Shown here: positions 35,503-43,424 of the stretch, in pieces
Layout of the letters: the number at the start of each line of letters is the position of its first letter
Position numbering within the stretch: the stretch's first letter is position 1
DNA from: Gammaproteobacteria bacterium
GTDB taxonomy: Bacteria > Pseudomonadota > Gammaproteobacteria > Steroidobacterales > PWYM01
DNA: 54,892 nt
Direction of reading: 5' to 3'
Assembly: GCA_007693855.1 (NCBI GenBank)
Contig: RECU01000041.1
Location: forward strand, 1-54,892
The notes under the pieces: model-generated
Seen by the model: only the letters and a program-made list of their open reading frames with translations
What the model was told of the DNA's origin: nothing
The model's database searches: none
Made by a program: the position numbers and the translations under genes

Positions 35503-37704
35503 CTAGATCAGGTCGGGTGGATCAACGTCGATCACCCAGCGCACGCGCCGGGCCTCGGGCAATGCGGCGAGGCGTGTCGGCAGCTGGCCGAGCAGACGCT
35601 GCAACGGCCGGTGATCGGCGGCGAGGAACAACAGCTGCTGGCGATAGCGGCCCGCGCGGCGCTCCATGCCCGCGGGTGCGGGCCCGAGCACCTCGGTGCC
35701 GGCGATCCCGAAGCCCCGTGCCAGTTCGCGGGCGGCTTCAAGAAACGCCTGGGGTGGACGCCGCCCGGGCGCCTCCGCGCGCAGCAGGGCCAGCCGTGTA
35801 TACGGCGGCCATCCCGCCGCCTCGCGCTCTGCGAGCAGGGCGGCCGCGAATCCGCGGTAGCCCTCGTCGCACAGCCGCCTGAGCAGGGGGTGCGCTGGGA
35901 ACCGCGTTTGGATCAGCACCTCGCCCGGGCGCTCACCACGACCGCAGCGTCCCGCCACCTGGACGATGGTCTGGGCCAGACGCTCGCTTGCGCGGTAGTC
36001 GCTGGAGAACAGCCCCTGGTCGGCATCGAGGATGCCCACCAGGCTGATCCCCGGAAAGTCGTGGCCCTTGGTGAGCATCTGCGTACCCACGAGGATGCGC
36101 ACCTCGCCGCGACGCACCGCATCGAGGTGGCGCTCCAGGCTGTCCCGCCGCCGGGTGGTGTCGCGATCGATGCGCACGCCGCGGACGTCCGGGAACAGGC
36201 GTGCCAGCGTCTGCTCGATGCGCTCGGTGCCCTGGCCGACCGGCGCGAGCTCGGCGGACCCGCAGGCCGGGCAGCTGTCGGGCACGGCGCGCTCCGTGCC
36301 GCAGTGATGACAGCGCAGCCGTCGGTCGTGCTGATGGACGGTCATGCGTGCGTCGCAGCGGGGACAGTCGACGACGTGCCCGCAGTCCGTACACCATAAC
36401 GCCGGTGCGAATCCCCGGCGGTTGAGGAACAGCAGCACCTGGCCATCGCTGTCGAGGTGGCGGCGCATCGCGGCGAGCAGCGGTGTCGAGAGGCCCTGCT
36501 GCTGACGGTGATGGCTCAGATCGACCAGCGACAGCGCCGGCTCTTTGCCGCCCCCGATCCGCCGCGGCATCTCCAGCAGCTGGTAACGACCGTCCCGGGC
36601 GTGGCGCAGCGATTCCAGCGAGGGTGTGGCCGAGCCCAGCACCAGTGGGACCCCGAGTTCCCGTGCTCGCACCACCGCCAGGTCGCGCGCGGAATAGCGT
36701 ACGCCTTCCTGCTGGCGGAACGAGCTGTCATGTTCTTCATCGAGGATGATCAGACCCGGTCGGGCTAGCGGCACGAACAGCGCGGAGCGGGTGCCGACAA
36801 GGATTGCAGCGCGCCCGGAGCGCGCGGCCCGCCAGGCGGCGAGTCGTTCTGCATCGCCAAGCCCGGAGTGCAGCGCGCAGACGGCGTCGCCGAACCGTGA
36901 CCGCAAGTGCGCCAGCAGTTGTGGTGTCAGGCCGATTTCCGGCACCAGGACCAGCGACTGCTGGCCCGCCAGCAGTCGCTCGGCCATCAGCCGCAGATAG
37001 ACTTCGGTCTTGCCGCTGCCGGTAACCCCGTGCAGCAGGTGCACGGCGAACCCAGCCTCAGCATGCACGCCTGCGACGGCCGCCGCCTGGTCCGCTGTCA
37101 GCTCGGGTCCAGTGTCCGGTGTGGGCCAGTCCGGGTCCGCTGCCAATGCACCGAGCTCGCAGCGCGTGGCCCAGCCGCGGCCGCATAGCGCCGCCGCAGC
37201 GCGCCGCGCTGCGGTATCGAGCTCGGCCATCCGCAGCGGACTGTCGTTCTGGAGCCGCGCCAGCAGCTCGGCCTGCCGCGGCGCACGCCGAAGGCTATCT
37301 GCTGGCGCCGCGGCGCCAGCCGGCGTCAGTGCAAGGCCGGGTTCATGGGCCTGCGCAGCGGCGCCCTGGCGCAGGCCCGCTGGCAGCATGCTCCAGAACA
37401 TCTCTCCGGGAGGCTGGCGGTAATAGTCGGCACCCCATCGCAGCAACGCCAGCAGATCCGGGGGCAGCACGGCCGTCTGGTCGAGCACCCGAAGCGCGTG
37501 GCGCAGTCGGGCGGGAGGCACCTCGCTTGCGGTGGTGGTGCCCACCAGCAGGCCGAGACGTCTGCCGCGCCCGAAAGGCACCTCGATACGGATCCCGGGG
37601 GCCAGGTTGGAGGCCTGCACGCCCGCAGGCGGCAGGTAATCGAAGTAACCGTGGATCGGCGCCGGAATGGCCAGACGCAGGATCGTGGCGTCAGCAGCCG
37701 CCAT
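35503..37704 (-). CDS. priA: primosomal protein N', replication restart helicase
   Basis: A 733-residue superfamily 2 helicase that reloads the replisome at stalled forks. The N-terminal 3'-end-binding domain (LRLAIPAPIHGYFDYLPPAG, GIRIEVPFGRGRRLGLLVG) precedes Walker A in LLHGVTGSGKTEVYLRLMAE and the DEEH box (LIILDEEHDSSFRQQEG). Eight cysteines form two zinc sites (CTDCGHVVDCPRCDARM and CHHCGTERAVPDSCPACG). Late helicase motifs read VRILVGTQMLTKGHDFPG and AGRCGRGERPGEVLIQT. ATG at 37704 was used; a GTG at 37734 would add ten residues. Confidence 0.95.
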   Translation of the reverse strand: MAAADATILRLAIPAPIHGYFDYLPPAGVQASNLAPGIRIEVPFGRGRRLGLLVGTTTASEVPPARLRHALRVLDQTAVLPPDLLALLRWGADYYRQPPGEMFWSMLPAGLRQGAAAQAHEPGLALTPAGAAAPADSLRRAPRQAELLARLQNDSPLRMAELDTAARRAAAALCGRGWATRCELGALAADPDWPTPDTGPELTADQAAAVAGVHAEAGFAVHLLHGVTGSGKTEVYLRLMAERLLAGQQSLVLVPEIGLTPQLLAHLRSRFGDAVCALHSGLGDAERLAAWRAARSGRAAILVGTRSALFVPLARPGLIILDEEHDSSFRQQEGVRYSARDLAVVRARELGVPLVLGSATPSLESLRHARDGRYQLLEMPRRIGGGKEPALSLVDLSHHRQQQGLSTPLLAAMRRHLDSDGQVLLFLNRRGFAPALWCTDCGHVVDCPRCDARMTVHQHDRRLRCHHCGTERAVPDSCPACGSAELAPVGQGTERIEQTLARLFPDVRGVRIDRDTTRRRDSLERHLDAVRRGEVRILVGTQMLTKGHDFPGISLVGILDADQGLFSSDYRASERLAQTIVQVAGRCGRGERPGEVLIQTRFPAHPLLRRLCDEGYRGFAAALLAEREAAGWPPYTRLALLRAEAPGRRPPQAFLEAARELARGFGIAGTEVLGPAPAGMERRAGRYRQQLLFLAADHRPLQRLLGQLPTRLAALPEARRVRWVIDVDPPDLI

Positions 37705-38032
37705 CGTGGCCTGTTCCGCGCGGCGCTTGTCCACAGAACCTGTGGATAAGTCTGTGGGTTAAGCGGGGCAAACCCTTGCCAGTCCAGCCCGTCATGCGGT
37801 CGCCGTCAAAATGATCATTTTTTGATCGATACACTAATAATCATATTTTTCAATATCTTAAGATGTTTCACTTCGATGACATGTGAGCAAAGCGGTCTAG
37901 GAGCCTGACGCTTGCCCTGGGTGTGCATAAATCTGAGGTGGCCCGCGTTGTCAACCTGTCGTGGGGTTACTGCGTTATTGCGGTCAGGACCCGGGCTGTC
38001 TGGCTGGCGGCGGACCACTGTTGGAAGTGACT
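37705..38032. promoter_or_regulatory. AT-rich intergenic region with DnaA-box-like sites
   Basis: This 328-base gap between priA (leftward) and the ECF sigma gene (rightward) holds an inverted pair of DnaA-box-like 9-mers, TTGTCCACA at 37727-37735 and TGTGGATAA at 37741-37749 (the latter a perfect box on the minus strand). A second perfect minus-strand box, TGTGCATAA, is at 37922-37930. Between them lies an AT-rich block (37807-37872) with two GATC sites (37813, 37824), very unlike the GC-rich surroundings. It may bind DnaA, act as a replication-linked control element, or simply be a promoter. Confidence 0.45.
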
Positions 38033-38632
38033 ATGATGCACCTTGGTCTGTGCGACATGGCAAGTGAGGAATGCGCCCTGCAACCGACAGCCGATCTCGA
38101 TGGCTTCCTGGCGGACGTCGAACGCTCGGCGTTCAGAATTGCGCGTCATTACACGGGGGGCGAAGACGAGGCGCTCGACCTCGTGCAGGATGCCATGTTG
38201 CGTTTCGTTCGACGTTACGCCGCCACCTCCAGCGAGCAGTGGCGACCGCTGTTCTTCAGCGTGCTGCGTAACCGGCTGCACGACTGGCACCGACGGACCC
38301 GCGTCCGCCGGCGTGTCCTGGTCTGGTGGCCAGGCGGTAGATCGGCGGCTGACGATACCGTGGTGGAGACGTCAGTCGACCTGTTTCCGGGGCCGGCCAC
38401 CGAGACGCCCGACCGCCAGGTGCAGTCATCCGCTGCCCTGGCCGCGTTGGAAACCGCACTGGCGACGCTGCCGGCACGACAGCGAGAGGCGTTCCTGCTG
38501 CGCTCGCTGGACGGCATGGACGTTGCCGATACGGCACGCGCCATGGGCGTCAGCGTCGGCAGCGTGAAGACTCATTACCACCGCGCCGTGCAACGGTTGC
38601 GGATGTTGCTTGGAGACCATTGGCATGACTGA
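38033..38632 (+). CDS. ECF-type RNA polymerase sigma factor
   Basis: A 199-residue sigma-70 family factor of the extracytoplasmic function type. Region 2 (FRIARHYTGGEDEALDLVQD, AMLRFVRRYA) and FFSVLRNRLHDWHRRTR bind core polymerase and the -10 element. Region 4 (LATLPARQREAFLLRSLDGM, DVADTARAMGVSVGSVKTHY) binds the -35. The ATG at 38033 has GGAAGTGA upstream; ATG at 38057 is an alternative. Three downstream genes overlap one after another and probably include its regulator. Target promoters unknown. Confidence 0.88.
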   Translation: MMHLGLCDMASEECALQPTADLDGFLADVERSAFRIARHYTGGEDEALDLVQDAMLRFVRRYAATSSEQWRPLFFSVLRNRLHDWHRRTRVRRRVLVWWPGGRSAADDTVVETSVDLFPGPATETPDRQVQSSAALAALETALATLPARQREAFLLRSLDGMDVADTARAMGVSVGSVKTHYHRAVQRLRMLLGDHWHD

Positions 38633-38993
38633 ACGCGACGACGAGGCTTTCCTGCTGCGTGCGCGCCAGCTTTTTCGCGAGCAGGAAAATGCCCTTGCGC
38701 CCGGGACGCGCAAGGCCCTGGCAGAGCGTCGGCAGCTCGCTGTGGCGGCGGTCAACTGGCGCACCAGACGATCTGCAGCCGTCAGCGTCCTCGGCCCGGC
38801 ATTGGCTGCGGCGCTGGTGCTGGCGGTCTGGATCTGGCCCGGTGGGCCTGGCGAGCCGCCCACGGTGCACCCTGATGCGATGGCACTGACGGAACTGGAG
38901 TTGCTGCTGTCTGCGGAAGACTGGGAGCTGGTCGATGACCTTGATTTCTACCTGATGCTCGGCGAACTCGATGAGACGCTTGGGCATGGCTGA
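38625..38993 (+). CDS. DUF3619-like membrane protein, possible anti-sigma factor
   Basis: A 122-residue protein overlapping the sigma gene end by eight bases. Its N-terminus is helical and charged (RDDEAFLLRARQLFREQE, then ALAPGTRKALAERRQLA). One membrane helix lies at about residues 50-67 (SVLGPALAAALVLAVWIW). A short tail ends in EDWELVDDLDFYLMLGELDE. This matches the DUF3619-type partners found after similar sigma factors in Betaproteobacteria. A cytoplasmic N-terminus and single span are what a membrane-bound anti-sigma factor needs; that role is inferred. Confidence 0.65.
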   Translation: MTERDDEAFLLRARQLFREQENALAPGTRKALAERRQLAVAAVNWRTRRSAAVSVLGPALAAALVLAVWIWPGGPGEPPTVHPDAMALTELELLLSAEDWELVDDLDFYLMLGELDETLGHG

Positions 38994-39252
38994 TGGTCGG
39001 GCAGTCCATACGACCAGGCTGGCAGCCTGGGTGCTCGCCGGTCTGCTCCCGGCCGCGGTGGCGTTCGCAGGTGGTCTCGAGGCGCCGGAAGATGCGCTCG
39101 ATGAGACATTTCTGGCCTTCCTGGCTGATTGGGATGCGGTGGTTGGGGATGCTGAACGACTGGCGGATGGCGCGGTTTCGGGGGAGAGCGGACCTGCTGC
39201 GGTCCGTGAACAGCCCGGAGAGCAGGATGATGATGACAATGAGCGCACGTGA
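38986..39252 (+). CDS. hypothetical exported or membrane protein in sigma operon
   Basis: An 88-residue protein, not recognised. A hydrophobic stretch (LAAWVLAGLLPAAVAFAGG, about residues 12-30) looks like a signal peptide or single span, and the rest is acidic (EAPEDALDETFLAFLADWDA, ending EQDDDDNERT). It overlaps the upstream gene by eight bases and the following gene by 26. The nested overlaps suggest coupled translation with the sigma factor. Confidence 0.55.
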   Translation: MADGRAVHTTRLAAWVLAGLLPAAVAFAGGLEAPEDALDETFLAFLADWDAVVGDAERLADGAVSGESGPAAVREQPGEQDDDDNERT

Positions 39253-39826
39253 CATGGGCTGCAGGATCGTCTCTGGATGGGTACTGGCTGTGGCGGTCTG
39301 CGCGCCCGTCTTCGCGGGCGAAGCCCCTGCCTGGAACGAACTGACAGGCGCGCAGCAGCGGGTCTTGCAGCAGGTCGAGACGGAGTGGAATGACTTCGAG
39401 CCCGAGCGCAGGCAGCGCCTGGTGGCCGGCGCGGAGCGCTGGCTGCAGCTGGACCCGGAAGAGCGCGCCGCAGCGCGGGCGCGTTTCGAGCGCTGGCAGG
39501 CCATGAGTCCGGCGGAGCGTGATGATCTGCGCAACCGTGCCGAGCGGTATCGCGCTTTGAGCCCCGAGGAACGGCAGCTGTTGCGGGAGAACCGGCAACG
39601 CTATCGGGAGATGAACGAGGCGCGTCGGGAGGCGCTGCGGGAGCGCTGGCAGAACATGTCGCCTGAAGAGCGCGAGACGCTGCGCCAGCGGCGCCAGGAG
39701 CGTCGCCCCGACATCGGCCGCCCGGATAGACCGGCCGAACGGCCTGCCGAGCGTCCCGGCAGGCCGGCGGACCGACCGCCGGTGCAGCGGCCGGTCCCAC
39801 CCCGCCCTGGAGCTAGAGCTCCTTGA
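39227..39826 (+). CDS. DUF3106-like periplasmic repeat protein
   Basis: About 199 residues: a signal peptide (GWVLAVAVCAPVFAGEAP), then five or six helical units of roughly 18 residues each built around P-E-E-R (LDPEERAAARARFERWQAM, SPAERDDLRNRAERYRAL, SPEERQLLRENRQRYREM, SPEERETLRQRRQER). A Pro/Arg-rich tail follows. This is the DUF3106 pattern, resembling Spy/CpxP-like periplasmic helical proteins. GGAGAGCAGG precedes the ATG at 39227. It ends a sigma/DUF3619/DUF3106 unit and may be its envelope-side output. Its 3' end overlaps the pntB end by 14 bases. Confidence 0.7.
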   Translation: MMMTMSARDMGCRIVSGWVLAVAVCAPVFAGEAPAWNELTGAQQRVLQQVETEWNDFEPERRQRLVAGAERWLQLDPEERAAARARFERWQAMSPAERDDLRNRAERYRALSPEERQLLRENRQRYREMNEARREALRERWQNMSPEERETLRQRRQERRPDIGRPDRPAERPAERPGRPADRPPVQRPVPPRPGARAP

Positions 39827-41186
39827 CCGCCTGGATCAGCTCGGCGGCGGCCGCCTGGCCGTCGCCGTAGAGCATCCGGGTCTGGTCCAGGAAGAACAGC
39901 GCGTTCTCGATCCCAGAGAAGCCCGCGCCCTTGCCGCGTTTGACTACGATCACGTTCTTGGCCTTGTCGGCATTGAGGATCGGCATGCCATAGATCGGGC
40001 TTGACGGATCCGTGCGCGCCACCGGGTTGACCACGTCATTGGCGCCGATGATCAGCGCGACATCAGCGGTTTCGAACTCCTGATTGATCTCGTCGAGGTC
40101 GTAGATCATGTCGTAGGGCACACCTGCCTCGGCCAGCAGCACGTTCATGTGCCCGGGCATCCGTCCCGCCACCGGGTGAATGGCGAACTTCACCTTGACG
40201 TCACGCTCGCCGAGCAGCTGACAGAGTTCCCAGACCTTGTGCTGCGCCTGCGCCACCGCCATGCCATAACCGGGCACCACGATGACCTTGTTGGCGAAGG
40301 CCATCATCACGCCCACGTCCGACGCCTCGATTTCCTTCATGCTGCCGCCGGTCTCGCTGGTCTCTGCAGCAGCCGTATCGCCGAAGCCGCTGAACAGCAC
40401 GCTGCCGAGCGAGCGGTTCATGGCCTTGGCCATGAGCTGGGTCAGCAGCGTACCGGCTGCGCCCACGACCACACCCGCGATCATCAGCGCCGGGTTGTCC
40501 AGAACCAGACCCTTGAAGCCCACGGCCAGCCCGGTCAGTGCGTTGTACAGGGAGATGACCACCGGCATGTCCGCGCCGCCGATCGGCAGGGTCATGAGCA
40601 CCCCGAACACCAGCGAGAGCACCACGAACCAGAGCAGCACGTTGTTGTTGACGTCGTTGCCACTGAAGGTCACCCAGAGGCCCAGCAGCACCGTGACCGC
40701 GAACAGCACGATGTTGAGCTTCTGCTGGCCGCTGAAGCGCAGCGTCTTGTTCATCAGCCCCTGCAGCTTGGCGTAGGCGATCAGCGAACCGGAAAATGCC
40801 ACCGCACCGATGAGCACGCCAAGCGCGGCAATGCTCTGGATCAGCAGCGACATGTCCTTGCCCTGGAGCAGCGCGACGATACCGATGCCGGCCGCGGCAC
40901 CGCCGCCCATGCCGTTGTACAGCGCGATCATCTGCGGCATGTCGGTCATGGCCACCCGCTTGGCGCTCCACCAGGCGAGCCCGCCACCGACAGCGATGCC
41001 GAGGATGATCAGGAAGTAGTTCAGGAAGCCCTTGAGCTCCGGGTGGAAGAAGGTCACGACCGTGGCGAGCACCATGCCGTAACCCGCCCAGATGATGCCG
41101 CGCCTCGCCGTGACCGGCGAAGCCATCTGTTTCAGGCCCAGAATGAACAGGACCGCGGCGACGAAGTAGGAGAGGTTGATGATCAT
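39813..41186 (-). CDS. pntB: NAD(P) transhydrogenase subunit beta
   Basis: A 457-residue PntB. The N-terminal half holds about nine membrane helices of the proton channel (NLSYFVAAVLFILGLKQM, VALYNGMGG-type loop, MTLPIGGADMPVVISLYNAL). The C-terminal domain III binds NADP(H): VIVVPGYGMAVAQAQHKVWE, FAIHPVAGRMPGHMNVLLAE, LIIGANDVVNPVARTDPSSP and VVKRGKGAGFSGIENALFF. The enzyme uses the proton gradient to reduce NADP+ with NADH. It is the last gene of the leftward operon pntA1-pntA2-pntB and directly abuts pntA2. Confidence 0.96.
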   Translation of the reverse strand: MIINLSYFVAAVLFILGLKQMASPVTARRGIIWAGYGMVLATVVTFFHPELKGFLNYFLIILGIAVGGGLAWWSAKRVAMTDMPQMIALYNGMGGGAAAGIGIVALLQGKDMSLLIQSIAALGVLIGAVAFSGSLIAYAKLQGLMNKTLRFSGQQKLNIVLFAVTVLLGLWVTFSGNDVNNNVLLWFVVLSLVFGVLMTLPIGGADMPVVISLYNALTGLAVGFKGLVLDNPALMIAGVVVGAAGTLLTQLMAKAMNRSLGSVLFSGFGDTAAAETSETGGSMKEIEASDVGVMMAFANKVIVVPGYGMAVAQAQHKVWELCQLLGERDVKVKFAIHPVAGRMPGHMNVLLAEAGVPYDMIYDLDEINQEFETADVALIIGANDVVNPVARTDPSSPIYGMPILNADKAKNVIVVKRGKGAGFSGIENALFFLDQTRMLYGDGQAAAAELIQAVKEL

Positions 41187-41477
41187 TTAGCCACCCCGCT
41201 TGCTGGACTTGAACATTTCCAGCATCCGCTCGGTGACCACGTAGCCGCCGACGGCGTTACCCGCGCCCAGCACCACGGCGATGAACCCCACCCAGCGCTC
41301 GACCGAGGTCTCGGCGTGGCCCAGCGCCACCATCGCGCCGATCAGCACGATGCCGTGCACAAAGTTCGACCCTGACATCAGCGGGGTATGCAGGATCACC
41401 GGCACGCGTGCGATCACTTCGTAGCCGGTGAACGCCGCGAGCATGAAGATATACAGTGCTATGAAACCTTCGATCAT
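41187..41477 (-). CDS. pntA2: NAD(P) transhydrogenase subunit alpha 2 (membrane part)
   Basis: A 96-residue membrane subunit with three predicted helices (EGFIALYIFMLAAFTGYEVI, NFVHGIVLIGAMVAL, VGFIAVVLGAGNAVGGYVV) and the conserved HTPLMSGSNFVHGIV loop. It corresponds to the membrane end of single-chain PntA in E. coli; here PntA is split in two, as in Rhodospirillum. Its ATG overlaps the pntA1 stop (ATGA) and its stop touches pntB. Confidence 0.93.
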   Translation of the reverse strand: MIEGFIALYIFMLAAFTGYEVIARVPVILHTPLMSGSNFVHGIVLIGAMVALGHAETSVERWVGFIAVVLGAGNAVGGYVVTERMLEMFKSSKRGG

Positions 41478-42607
41478 GATGTCGCCCCTTCAATGGCCTT
41501 GGCGGTCGGCGCGTGACGGATATCGCCCTCATGGGTGAGTACCGCACCGGCGAACACCTCGTCGTCCCAGTCGATCGACAGCACACCGTCCTTGATCGCC
41601 GGCTGCAGGAAGTTCAGCAGGTTGCGCGCGTACATGGCGCTCGCGTGCGTGGCGAGCGAGGAGGGGATGTTGACCGGACCGACGATGCTCACGCCGTTGT
41701 GCACGACAGTCTCCCCCGCCTGGGTCAGTTCGCAGTTGCCGCCGGTTTCCGCAGCGATGTCGACGATCACCGCGCCGGTTTTCATGCGCTCGACCGCGGC
41801 CCTGGAGATGATCCGCGGCGCCGGCCGTCCGGGAATGGCGGCGGTGGTGATCACGGCGTCCATCACGGCAATCCGCGCATCCAGCGCCTCCTGCTGCTTG
41901 GCCTTTTCCTCGTCGGTGAGCTCGCGGGCATATCCGCCCTCGCCCTCGGCCGAGACGCCGGTGTCCACGAACTTCGCACCGAGCGACTGCACCTGCTCGC
42001 GGGTCGCGCTGCGCACGTCATAGGCTTCGACCACCGCGCCGAGCCGCTTCACGGTGGCGATCGCCTGCAGGCCGGCGACACCGGCGCCAATCACCAGGAC
42101 CTGGGCCGGGCGGATGGTGCCCGCAGCGGTGGTCAGCATGGGCATGAACTTGTCCATGGTGTTGGCGGCGATGAGTGCAGCCTTGTAGCCGGCGATGGCG
42201 CCCTGGGAGGACAGCGCATCCATGGACTGGGCGCGCGAGATCCGCGGGATAAGCTCCATCGCGAAGCTGGTGAGTTTTTTCTCGCGCAGCGCCTTGACCA
42301 GTTCGTGCTGTGCATGGGGCTGCATGTAGCCAGTGAGTACCGCGCCTGGTTTGAGATGCTCCAGCAGCTCGATGCCAGGCGGCTGCACGGTGAGCACGAC
42401 ATCGGCGTCCTTCACGGCGGCTGCAGCGTCTGCAACGATTTCGCAACCCTTGAACTCGTCGTCCGGAATCTGCGCGCCCTTGCCGGCGCCGGCCTCGATG
42501 CGGATGGTGGCGCCAAGCTTGATCAGCCGCGCCGCCACCTCCGGCACGAGGGCCAGGCGTCGTTCACCGGGCGCGCGCTCCGCTGGCACGCCTATGGTCA
42601 CTGGCAT
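41474..42607 (-). CDS. pntA1: NAD(P) transhydrogenase subunit alpha 1 (NAD-binding)
   Basis: A 377-residue soluble domain I of proton-translocating transhydrogenase, which binds NAD(H). Evidence: TIGVPAERAPGERRLALVPE, MELIPRISRAQSMDALSSQG, the Rossmann loop VLVIGAGVAGLQAIATVKRL followed by the acidic YDVRSATREQVQSLGA, AAIPGRPAPRIISRAAV and VDIAAETGGNCELTQAGE. AAGGGAG precedes the ATG. A promoter-like hexamer pair and an inverted repeat lie 45-75 bases upstream. Confidence 0.95.
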   Translation of the reverse strand: MPVTIGVPAERAPGERRLALVPEVAARLIKLGATIRIEAGAGKGAQIPDDEFKGCEIVADAAAAVKDADVVLTVQPPGIELLEHLKPGAVLTGYMQPHAQHELVKALREKKLTSFAMELIPRISRAQSMDALSSQGAIAGYKAALIAANTMDKFMPMLTTAAGTIRPAQVLVIGAGVAGLQAIATVKRLGAVVEAYDVRSATREQVQSLGAKFVDTGVSAEGEGGYARELTDEEKAKQQEALDARIAVMDAVITTAAIPGRPAPRIISRAAVERMKTGAVIVDIAAETGGNCELTQAGETVVHNGVSIVGPVNIPSSLATHASAMYARNLLNFLQPAIKDGVLSIDWDDEVFAGAVLTHEGDIRHAPTAKAIEGATS

Positions 42608-42646
42608 GTAACTCTCCCTTGAATATGTGTCGTGCCCGGCAGGGCA

Positions 42647-42683
42647 GGCGGCAACATAAGCCAGATTGCCGCCGAGTGTCCAA
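42647..42683 (-). promoter_or_regulatory. putative pnt promoter with overlapping inverted repeat
   Basis: On the minus strand TTGGAC (42683 to 42678) and TTATGT (42659 to 42654) are spaced by 18 bases, a plausible sigma-70 promoter for pntA1. An inverted repeat, GGCGGCAA at 42647-42654 and TTGCCGCC at 42666-42673, covers the spacer and -10. That placement fits a repressor site. The regulator is unknown. Confidence 0.4.
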
Positions 42684-42722
42684 TTGCCGTTTGTATCGTA
42701 ACGGGACTCATGATAAGACAGA

Positions 42723-43424
42723 ATGGGCATTGACGGCATGGATGGCGGCATGCAGGACCTCCCCGGCAGACCCTGGCAGGCACTTCGGCAAGAGACGGCG
42801 CTGCTCGCGCAGCAGGTGCTGCGCACGGACGTGGCCGGCATGCCGTTGGAGTGGATCGACTACCGCGAGGCGGCCCGGTTGTACCATACCCAACAGGTGG
42901 CCTACGCCTGCGGGACGTTGCTGTTCTGCGTCCGCGGCGGCGTCAACGCGCATTCCGGCCGCCGCAGCCGCATCGAAGTCAATTCGATCATTGCCACCCA
43001 GGGTGGGGTACTTTCGCTGGATCGCAATTCCGCGAGTTATTCGCCGCCCCTGAACAACCGCACCCTGTTCCGGCGGGATGCGCATATCTGCCTGTATTGC
43101 GGCAATCGGTTTCGTACCTCGGAACTCACCCGCGACCACGTCACGCCGATCAGCCAGGGCGGCCTGGACCGCTGGATGAACGTGGTGACCGCCTGTCGGC
43201 GCTGCAACAATCACAAGGGTGGGCGGACGCCCGAGCAGGCCGGCATGCAGCTGCTCGCCGTGCCCTTCAAGCCGAGCTACGCGGAGTACATTTTCCTCAA
43301 GGGCCGACGCGTGCTCACCGACCAGATGGCCTACCTGCTGGCGCACTTCCCGCGCTCGAGCCCGCTGCACCAGCGGCTCAGCGATCATCTCGCGCGTGGA
43401 GAGGGTTGGCAGGACCCGCCGTGA
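42723..43424 (+). CDS. HNH endonuclease family protein
   Basis: A 233-residue protein with a central HNH nuclease: CLYCGNRF (C123, C126), the catalytic ELTRDHVTPISQGG (D138, H139), N153 in RWMNVVTACRRCNN and a second Cys pair (C158, C161), which together form a zinc-bound beta-beta-alpha-metal fold. The N- and C-terminal parts (EWIDYREAARLYHTQQVAYA, KPSYAEYIFLKGRRVL) are those of a stand-alone proteobacterial HNH group of unknown role. Its stop overlaps the GTG of a 5'-3' exonuclease gene (GTGA), linking two nucleases. A repair role is possible. Confidence 0.85.
   Translation: MGIDGMDGGMQDLPGRPWQALRQETALLAQQVLRTDVAGMPLEWIDYREAARLYHTQQVAYACGTLLFCVRGGVNAHSGRRSRIEVNSIIATQGGVLSLDRNSASYSPPLNNRTLFRRDAHICLYCGNRFRTSELTRDHVTPISQGGLDRWMNVVTACRRCNNHKGGRTPEQAGMQLLAVPFKPSYAEYIFLKGRRVLTDQMAYLLAHFPRSSPLHQRLSDHLARGEGWQDPP

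Noticed and set aside
37815-38018. Leftward 67-codon frame in the AT-rich gap before the sigma gene
   Set aside because: No ribosome site, mixed base composition across the frame and no family resemblance; the region looks regulatory.
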